A stretch of DNA of 10,796 bases, from assembly GCA_946478765.1 (NCBI GenBank), contig CAMLDH010000101.1:1-10796 (forward strand), written 5' to 3'. The first letter of the stretch is position 1; each line of letters begins with the position of its first letter. Below, piece after piece: positions 6,369 through 10,796 of this stretch. The notes beneath the pieces were generated by a model. That model worked only from the letters and a program-made list of their open reading frames with translations. It ran no database searches and was not told where the DNA came from. The position numbers were made by a program, and so were the translations under genes. The stretch is from an uncultured Oxalobacteraceae bacterium. GTDB lineage: Bacteria > Pseudomonadota > Gammaproteobacteria > Burkholderiales > Burkholderiaceae.

Positions 6369-6992
6369 TCAGGCCGCATTGCTCAATTGCTTCAATTCGT
6401 CATCGCTGATGTATTCAAACACCTTGATCACTTTACGCACGCCGCTCACGCCACGCGTGACTTCGGCGGCCATCTGTCCTTCGCGCGGCGTGACGCGTCC
6501 CATCAGATACACGACACCGCGTTCGGTCACCACCTTGATCGAATTCGCCTGCAGATCCTTGGTGTCGACAAACGATGCCTTTACCTTGCCGGTGATCAGC
6601 GAATCATTCGAGCGCGCGGTGAAGTTCGACAAGCCGGAGACTTCCATTTCGTTGGCGACTGACTGCACGCCTTCGATCGCGGACACTTCGCGTTCGACCG
6701 CCTGCTTCATGGCGTCATCCCGCACTTCGCCGGTCAGCAATACCTTGCGATTGAAACTGGTGACATTCACGTGGCCTGCATCGCCCACCAGTCGGGACAC
6801 GCGGGTCTCGCCTTTCACGATGATTGCCTTGTCTTCGGTTTGCGCGCCGAAAGTGCGCCGATCGGTTGCGGCCAGCGTTCCCACCACCGCGCTGCCCACC
6901 GCCAATTCGATACAGCCTTGCAAACTGACCACCACTGCGCCGCACAGGACGATCGTTGCCAAAGGGCGTTGCCAAACAGTCGACTTAATCAT
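6369..6992 (-). CDS. dolP: DolP (YraP)-like outer-membrane lipoprotein with two BON domains
   Basis: This 207-aa lipoprotein has the signal [20 protein letters not shown] followed by a lipobox with LQGC (Cys27), the same LQGC remembered from E. coli DolP. Two BON domains follow, at about residues 57-115 (contains [20 protein letters not shown]) and 131-197 (contains [20 protein letters not shown]). In E. coli, DolP binds anionic phospholipid at division sites, supports outer-membrane integrity and assists the Bam complex. Start choice: ATG 6992 has GGAGG at proper distance, whereas the longer frame from 7019 has none. The ribosome site lies inside the end of the SIS gene and the two genes overlap by 8 bp, so translation is probably coupled. 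The order SIS gene-dolP matches E. coli diaA-dolP. Confidence 0.93.
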   Translation of the reverse strand: MIKSTVWQRPLATIVLCGAVVVSLQGCIELAVGSAVVGTLAATDRRTFGAQTEDKAIIVKGETRVSRLVGDAGHVNVTSFNRKVLLTGEVRDDAMKQAVEREVSAIEGVQSVANEMEVSGLSNFTARSNDSLITGKVKASFVDTKDLQANSIKVVTERGVVYLMGRVTPREGQMAAEVTRGVSGVRKVIKVFEYISDDELKQLSNAA

Positions 6993-7581
6993 TTGCATCT
7001 CCTCCAAAAAGCGCGACATCGATGCCGTCGCATAAACAATGAATCGTCAACAAATGGACTTCCTGAATGCGGGCCGTACGATCATGCGGCACGCAAATAT
7101 GCACATCGGCATCAGTCAGCTTCTTGCCGATCGCGCCACCGCCCTTGCCGGTCAATGCGACGATACGCATGTCGCGTTCGAGCGCCGCATCGATGGCCGC
7201 CAGCACATTGCCTGAATTGCCGGAGGTCGAAAACGCCAGCAGCACGTCGCCCGATTGCCCGAATGCCTGCACCTGCTTGGAAAATATCTCCAGATAGCTG
7301 TAGTCGTTGCCGACCGCCGTCAAAATCGACGTGTCGGTCGTCAGCGCCAACGCAGGCAGCGGCAGGCGCTCGCGCTCGAAACGTCCGACCAGTTCGGCGG
7401 CAAAATGCTGACAGTCGGCGGCGGACCCGCCGTTACCACAAGCCAATATCTTGTTTCCGTTAGACAATGCTGTAAACATGAGTTCCACAGCTTCTGAAAT
7501 TGGCTGCGCAAGGACGGATGCGGCCTGGATCTTGAGTTCGGCACTTTCATGGAAGTGCGCAAGGATGCGTTGATTTGTCAT
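6985..7581 (-). CDS. gmhA: SIS-domain phosphosugar protein, GmhA/DiaA family
   Basis: This 198-aa single SIS-domain protein has the sugar-phosphate segment [20 protein letters not shown] and the [13 protein letters not shown] loop. Family members are GmhA (sedoheptulose-7-phosphate isomerase, first step of ADP-heptose synthesis for LPS core) and DiaA (DnaA-binding initiation factor). Gene order (yraN before, dolP after) is that of diaA in E. coli, and the C-terminal [18 protein letters not shown] is DiaA-like. However, the four positions that bind zinc in GmhA (His, Glu, Gln, His) are all present as His59, Glu63, Gln173 and His181. E. coli DiaA, from memory, has Ser and Asn in place of the Glu and the last His. 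An isomerase is therefore plausible; the symbol follows the residues, not proof. ATG 7581 is chosen over 7611 because the fold begins there and a TATAAT lies between the two; there is no clear ribosome site. Confidence 0.85.
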   Translation of the reverse strand: MTNQRILAHFHESAELKIQAASVLAQPISEAVELMFTALSNGNKILACGNGGSAADCQHFAAELVGRFERERLPLPALALTTDTSILTAVGNDYSYLEIFSKQVQAFGQSGDVLLAFSTSGNSGNVLAAIDAALERDMRIVALTGKGGGAIGKKLTDADVHICVPHDRTARIQEVHLLTIHCLCDGIDVALFGGDAND

Positions 7582-7591
7582 AGTGTGGGCG

Positions 7592-7619
7592 ATTATAGTG
7601 CAGTCATGCAAGAAGTAAG
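7592..7619 (-). promoter_or_regulatory. Candidate internal promoter before the SIS gene
   Basis: A perfect TATAAT on the minus strand (7592-7597) has CTTACT (7614-7619) 16 bp upstream, a 3-of-6 match to -35. It lies in the 66-bp gap between yraN and the SIS gene. The predicted transcript start (about 7585) is only a few bases from ATG 7581, so the mRNA would be almost leaderless, which fits the absence of a ribosome site. Confidence 0.4.
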
Positions 7620-7647
7620 GTGCGGCAGGTAGGGCGTAAAACAGATC

Positions 7648-8022
7648 TTATGCTTCGATTGCATTTTTCAACCAGGTCAGCGTATCGCCATCGATGGCCA
7701 CCACGTCGAACCGGCACGCGGGCGGCATTTTAAAGCGTTGCAAATAAAATTGGGCAGCAATGATCAGCCGCCGCTGTTTGGCCGCAGTAACGCTGGCTGC
7801 AGCGCCGCCGTGGCACGTATCGGCGCGCTTGCGGACTTCGACGAAAACCAGCGCGCCGTTCTCTTGCATGATCAAGTCGATTTCACCGCCCTTGCAGCGG
7901 AAATTGCGCTCTCGCAGTTTCAGTCCGTGTTGCGCCAGATGCGCCAGCGCCGCATCCTCGCCGGCTTGTCCACGGATTTGCCGGTCGGTGCGCGGCCGCG
8001 CGAAAGCATCGAACAGTCCCAT
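7648..8022 (-). CDS. yraN: YraN, UPF0102 family nuclease-fold protein
   Basis: This 124-aa protein matches the usual YraN length of about 120 residues. The family fold is restriction-endonuclease-like, and the expected signature GGEIDLI...LVFVEVRKR is present with Glu47, Asp49 and Glu62, which correspond to the PD-(D/E)XK-type acidic residues. The later HGGAAASVTAAKQRRL and RFDVVAI segments are also typical. The biological role is not settled; the conserved place between lpoA and diaA in proteobacteria suggests a link with envelope or chromosome maintenance. It starts 14 bp after the LpoA-like gene with an AAAGG site before ATG 8022, so it is probably co-transcribed with it. I see no missing key residue. 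Confidence 0.95.
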   Translation of the reverse strand: MGLFDAFARPRTDRQIRGQAGEDAALAHLAQHGLKLRERNFRCKGGEIDLIMQENGALVFVEVRKRADTCHGGAAASVTAAKQRRLIIAAQFYLQRFKMPPACRFDVVAIDGDTLTWLKNAIEA

Positions 8023-8036
8023 TTAGCGATCGCCTT

Positions 8037-9317
8037 TCACGGCGCGTCGACCAGCGGCGCCACGATGCCGTCCTGATAAATCGCCGTTTGCTCAATGCGC
8101 TCGAAACGGGCCGGGCCTTTACCGAAATTGACCGTCAGTTTTCCAGTCACGCCATCGAGTTCAAAATTGGTACGGTTCGCGGCGATTTCGCGCGCCACGC
8201 GATAAGCATCGATGCCAAGCGCATACAGGCGCGCCAGGTCGGCGCTGCGCGCTTCATCGTCGCCGACGATGAGGCGCGGATAAATCGCCACTGCGGGATG
8301 ATCCGGCTGCAATTGCCACGGAATATCCAGCAGGCGCACGCCATTCAGCTCCATCATGGGCTCGGCGTTTTGCCAGTCCTGCCACGCCAGCGGATTGAGC
8401 TGCGAGGTACCGTACACTGCAAGATCGGCGCCGATCGCCAGCCGCAATTGTGCGGTCTGGCCGGCATCGAGCGCGGCAAACAGCAGCGCCGGACTGTCCG
8501 CCTGCAGACGTTTTTTCAATTGCACCAGACTGCGCGCGCTTAAATACCCGTCTGAGATGCTGAGTTCCATCGGCTGCGATACCAGTCCCAGGGTCCGCCA
8601 TTGCGCAGCGAATGCCTTGGCGGCACGGCGCTGCCACGCGACATTGGTCGAGACGACAAATGCCTTGGCGGCCGTTTGGTCGGCGCCGACCAAGTCGGCA
8701 ACTTGTCGCGCTTCATCTTCGATCGACAAACCGATTGCCAGCATCTGCGGCGGCAACGCTATGTCAGCGTCGCCCGCCGTGTCCGGCCGCGCCAGCGCGA
8801 TGGACGGCTTGCTGACCTTGCCGCTTTGCGCGATGGCGGCCACTTCACTGCGCGCAAGCGGGCCGATCACCATATCGAAGCGCCCAACCGCATCGGCATA
8901 GGCCGCCAACACATCTTGCGCCGTCCCATCGGTTTCGATTACGCCGATCGACATGCCATCCTTTTCGCGCTCATACGCCGCCTGCACGCCGGCGCGCACC
9001 GCCTCGGCTGCAGCGCCGAGCGTAGCGGAACGCAATGGAAGCAGCAAACCGACGCGAACCGGGACTGGTCCGGTCGCGGTCGTCACGGGCGGCGGCGCTT
9101 CGGAAGCGGGCGCAGCGCCGGAAATTTCCGGCGGCAGCGCGAGATCGTTTTGCGTTATCCGCGGCACGGGACTGGACGCGGGTGCCTGTGCAGCGATGCC
9201 AATGACGGACGGCATGGTGCCGATTGCCGCCGCGACAGTTGTATTTGCCTGCGTAGCGGGGCACAATCCGCTCAGTGCCGTTGCCAGCACCCACACTTTT
9301 GCCAATTTGTACAACAT
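8037..9317 (-). CDS. LpoA-like penicillin-binding-protein activator, C-terminal-domain-only form
   Basis: This 426-aa exported protein has a signal peptide (about residues 1-24, ATQA then NTT), a Pro/Ala/Thr-rich linker to about residue 85, and a two-lobed type-1 periplasmic-binding-protein fold. The fold opens with VPVRVGLLLPLRSATLGAAA and continues with FDMVIGPLARSEVAAIA. This matches the C-terminal domain of LpoA (LppC family), which in E. coli activates the peptidoglycan synthase PBP1A from the outer membrane. E. coli LpoA is near 678 residues with an N-terminal TPR half; that half is absent here. Cys19 sits in SGLCP, which is not a proper lipobox, so the protein may be soluble in the periplasm. 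AGGAGGT precedes ATG 9317 by only 3 nt, unusually close; the second codon TTG would be better spaced. Gene order (diverging from rsmI, followed by yraN) supports the lpoA assignment. Confidence 0.85.
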   Translation of the reverse strand: MLYKLAKVWVLATALSGLCPATQANTTVAAAIGTMPSVIGIAAQAPASSPVPRITQNDLALPPEISGAAPASEAPPPVTTATGPVPVRVGLLLPLRSATLGAAAEAVRAGVQAAYEREKDGMSIGVIETDGTAQDVLAAYADAVGRFDMVIGPLARSEVAAIAQSGKVSKPSIALARPDTAGDADIALPPQMLAIGLSIEDEARQVADLVGADQTAAKAFVVSTNVAWQRRAAKAFAAQWRTLGLVSQPMELSISDGYLSARSLVQLKKRLQADSPALLFAALDAGQTAQLRLAIGADLAVYGTSQLNPLAWQDWQNAEPMMELNGVRLLDIPWQLQPDHPAVAIYPRLIVGDDEARSADLARLYALGIDAYRVAREIAANRTNFELDGVTGKLTVNFGKGPARFERIEQTAIYQDGIVAPLVDAP

Positions 9318-9370
9318 CCCACCTCCTGATGACCCAGCCGACCGTCAATTTGCCCGCCACCATACCGATC

Positions 9371-10234
9371 ATGAGCGAGGTGTCCCAACAGACTTATCCG
9401 GCCTCCACATTATATGTGGTGGCAACGCCTATCGGAAATGTCGGCGATATCACCCTGCGCGCTCTGCATGTGCTGTCGATGGCCGATGCGGTGGCGTGCG
9501 AAGACACGCGCAACACCGCCCATCTGTTGACGCGTTACGGCTTGTCAAAAAACCTGATCGCGGCGCACGAGCATAACGAACGCGAAGTCGCGGACAAATT
9601 GATCGCCCGTCTGCAGGCCGGCGAGCGCATCGCGCTGGTGTCCGATGCCGGCACACCGGCCGTATCCGACCCCGGTGCGCGCATCGTGGATGCGGTCAAG
9701 GCCGCGGGACTGCGGGTATTGCCCTTGCCCGGCGCATCGGCCGCCGTCACCGCGCTATCGGCCAGCGGACTGATCAACAGCCAATTTTATTTTGTCGGTT
9801 TCCTGCCGGCGAAAGCGAAGCAACGCGATATCGCTTTGGCGCAGCTGCGCGGTGTCGCCGCGATCCTGGTGTTTTACGAAGCGCCGCACCGCATTGTCGA
9901 TACGGTCCAGGCCTTGGCCGCCGCATTCGAACCCACGCGCCACATCGTGTTTGCACGTGAATTGACCAAGCTGTTTGAAGAAATCCATCGCTGCCCCTTG
10001 CCGGAAGCGGCGGCATGGGTGATGGCGGACGCCAATCGGCAAAAAGGCGAGTTCGTCGTATTGGTCGACGGCGCGCCGGCCGCGATCGAAAGCGATGACG
10101 CGGAAGCCGAGCGCATTCTGTCGATTCTGCTTGCGGAATGCCCGGTCAAACAAGCGGCCACGCTCGCGGCGCAGATCACCGGACAGAAAAAGAATGCGCT
10201 GTATGAAATGGCGCTGCGGATGAAAGCGCAATGA
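9371..10234 (+). CDS. rsmI: RsmI, 16S rRNA (cytidine1402-2'-O)-methyltransferase
   Basis: RsmI methylates the ribose of C1402 in the ribosomal P site, using S-adenosylmethionine in the cytosol. The 287-aa product has the tetrapyrrole-methylase fold with the family motifs LYVVATPIGNVGDITLRAL (residues 14-32), ACEDTRNTAHLL, ALVSDAGTPAVSDPG (88-102), LPLPGASAAVTALS and VFARELTKLFEEIH. The C-terminal GQKKNALYEMAL helix segment is also standard. ATG 9371 gives essentially the length of E. coli RsmI (286 aa). In-frame ATG 9329 would add 14 residues and leave only 11 bp to the divergent LpoA-like gene. Neither start has a visible ribosome site. The divergent pairing with the LpoA-like gene matches the E. 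coli yraL/yraM arrangement. Confidence 0.95.
   Translation: MSEVSQQTYPASTLYVVATPIGNVGDITLRALHVLSMADAVACEDTRNTAHLLTRYGLSKNLIAAHEHNEREVADKLIARLQAGERIALVSDAGTPAVSDPGARIVDAVKAAGLRVLPLPGASAAVTALSASGLINSQFYFVGFLPAKAKQRDIALAQLRGVAAILVFYEAPHRIVDTVQALAAAFEPTRHIVFARELTKLFEEIHRCPLPEAAAWVMADANRQKGEFVVLVDGAPAAIESDDAEAERILSILLAECPVKQAATLAAQITGQKKNALYEMALRMKAQ
9405..9437 (-). promoter_or_regulatory. Candidate promoter of the LpoA-like operon inside rsmI
   Basis: On the minus strand TATAAT (9409-9414) has TTCCGA (9432-9437) 17 bp upstream. The predicted start near 9402 leaves an 85-nt leader before ATG 9317. The -10 lies inside a perfect 15-bp palindrome, CCACAT-TAT-ATGTGG (9405-9419), which could be an operator. 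Because it lies within the rsmI coding sequence, the pattern could also be chance. Confidence 0.35.
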
Positions 10235-10267
10235 ACGAGGCAGGCCATTCAACTGCCATCCAGAATC

Positions 10268-10690
10268 TTACCGTTGCACCACCAGCGGTTTCGACAACCC
10301 CGCATCCTGCGCCTGCTGTGCAGCGTGGTCGGCATCACCCCGCGTTGCGAATGGCCCACTGTATAGCCGGTAAAACACGCCATACTCCGCTACCTCAATC
10401 GGGGGCAACGTACTCGCCCATTTTTGCGACAAATTGCTGCGCACCGCTTCCGCATTGGTCGCTTGCGCGTAAGCGCCGAACTGCAGATAAAAACCGTTGA
10501 CGGATGAGGTATCGGCAGCAGAGGCAACTACAAGGGGTGTCGCAATCGCCTGCTGCACTTGCGTGGCTGCAGCATTCGGGCTGGCGATAACGACATTCGC
10601 GGACGGTGCGGAAACCGCTGTCGCAGCAGCATTCGCGGATTGTTGTAATTGTTGCGATTGTTGTGATTGAAGTAGGCGGCCTTGTCCCAC
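10268..10690 (-). pseudogene. 5'-truncated SPOR-domain gene (RlpA-like C-terminus)
   Basis: The minus frame ending at TAA (10268-10270) encodes a Gln/Ala/Ser-rich linker followed by a SPOR domain of about 75 residues, from GFYLQFGAYAQATNAEAVRS through VFYRLYSGPFATRGDADHAA to the end. SPOR domains bind denuded septal peptidoglycan. A SPOR domain at the extreme C-terminus after a low-complexity linker is the layout of RlpA, a septal lytic transglycosylase, but other SPOR proteins share it. No signal peptide or double-psi barrel precedes it. The frame opens after an in-frame TGA near 10699 with only GTG 10690 or CTG as possible starts, and upstream DNA belongs to another gene. It is therefore a 3' gene fragment, probably not expressed as such. 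It converges with rsmI, 33 bp apart, without a visible terminator. Confidence 0.75.
10638..10669. repeat. Imperfect 9-bp tandem repeat at the gene junction
   Basis: GATTGTTGT (10638-10646), AATTGTTGC (10647-10655), GATTGTTGT (10656-10664) and a partial GATTG (10665-10669) follow head to tail. On the minus strand the repeat reads as Gln codons in the SPOR frame and as Asn-rich NHNNRNNYNN in the CoA-transferase frame. It lies where the two gene fragments meet. Confidence 0.8.
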
Positions 10691-10796
10691 CAGCGCTCAG
10701 GCGGACCGCTGAGGAAGTGCAGCGAGCGAAGCATGTCCCATGAGCGCGCCGATTCGACCTTGATCACGTCCGCGCCCATGTCGGCGAGCAGCCGCG
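10650..10796 (-). pseudogene. CaiB/BaiF-type CoA transferase, N-terminal fragment joined to another gene
   Basis: Reading the minus strand inward from the window edge gives RLLADMGADVIKVE, then RSWDMLRSL, ERWWDKAAYFNHNNRN. This is the conserved early region of family III CoA transferases (CaiB, formyl-CoA transferase), which move CoA between carboxylic acids. After the Asn-rich point (about 10650) the frame stops resembling the family and continues as an Arg-rich shadow of the SPOR gene until a stop at 10528. The gene is thus cut after roughly its first Rossmann unit; its 5' end is outside the window. The break is either a real fusion by deletion or a join made in assembly. Confidence 0.7.

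Noticed and set aside
8601..9329. 242-codon plus-strand open frame opposite the LpoA-like gene
   Set aside because: It is Arg/His-rich low-complexity sequence without family features; the opposite strand encodes a clear periplasmic-binding-fold protein.
9329..9370. Upstream ATG 9329 as rsmI start
   Set aside because: It lacks a ribosome site, exceeds the usual RsmI length, and would leave only 11 bp to the divergent start codon. ATG 9371 is preferred, though also without a ribosome site.
1..10796. CRISPR arrays, tRNA or rRNA genes, insertion sequences
   Set aside because: No regularly spaced direct repeats, no tRNA-like cloverleaf that I could recognise, and no transposase-like protein were found.

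Overview
The window looks like chromosome from a betaproteobacterium of the Burkholderiales, probably Oxalobacteraceae (Herminiimonas/Herbaspirillum/Collimonas-like). This is inferred from moderate-to-high GC, the protein sequences and gene order; no database search was possible. No tRNA, rRNA, CRISPR array or insertion sequence was seen.

Left part (1-1900). The 3' end of lipA (lipoyl synthase) converges on a minus-strand regulator across a 15-bp hairpin. The regulator has two receiver domains followed by a stub that resembles a histidine-kinase DHp domain but carries Cys where the phospho-accepting His is expected. A gene-free stretch of about 420 bp upstream of it holds only candidate promoters.

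Metal-uptake block (1902-5409, plus strand). Four genes lie in a row: a small His/Cys-containing membrane-anchored protein, an outer-membrane beta-barrel with a periplasmic coiled coil, a ZnuA-like periplasmic metal-binding protein, and an ABC-3 family membrane permease. The last two overlap by ATGA. Together they form a plausible route for zinc or manganese from outer membrane to cytoplasm, but no ABC ATPase gene is present. The block ends at an orphan PEP-CTERM sorting tail (about 5440-5552), the remnant of a lost exported protein, followed by an intrinsic terminator.

Envelope block (5690-9317, minus strand). Read in transcription order this is an LpoA-like PBP activator, yraN (UPF0102), a SIS-domain protein (GmhA/DiaA), dolP (two-BON lipoprotein) and then a separately promoted TlpA/ResA-type thioredoxin. 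rsmI (16S rRNA 2'-O-ribose methyltransferase) diverges from the LpoA-like gene. This reproduces the E. coli order rsmI <-> lpoA-yraN-diaA-dolP. The LpoA-like protein lacks the N-terminal TPR half and a normal lipobox, and the SIS protein keeps the metal-site residues of GmhA.

Right edge (10268-10796, minus strand). A 5'-truncated SPOR-domain gene (RlpA-like C-terminus) is joined out of frame to the N-terminal part of a CaiB-type CoA transferase. The join lies in or near an imperfect 9-bp tandem repeat. It is either an illegitimate recombination scar or an assembly join.

The strongest leads are this chimeric junction, the degenerate double-receiver regulator, the ATPase-less metal operon with its own outer-membrane protein, and the orphan PEP-CTERM tail. 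No wholly new system is proven.
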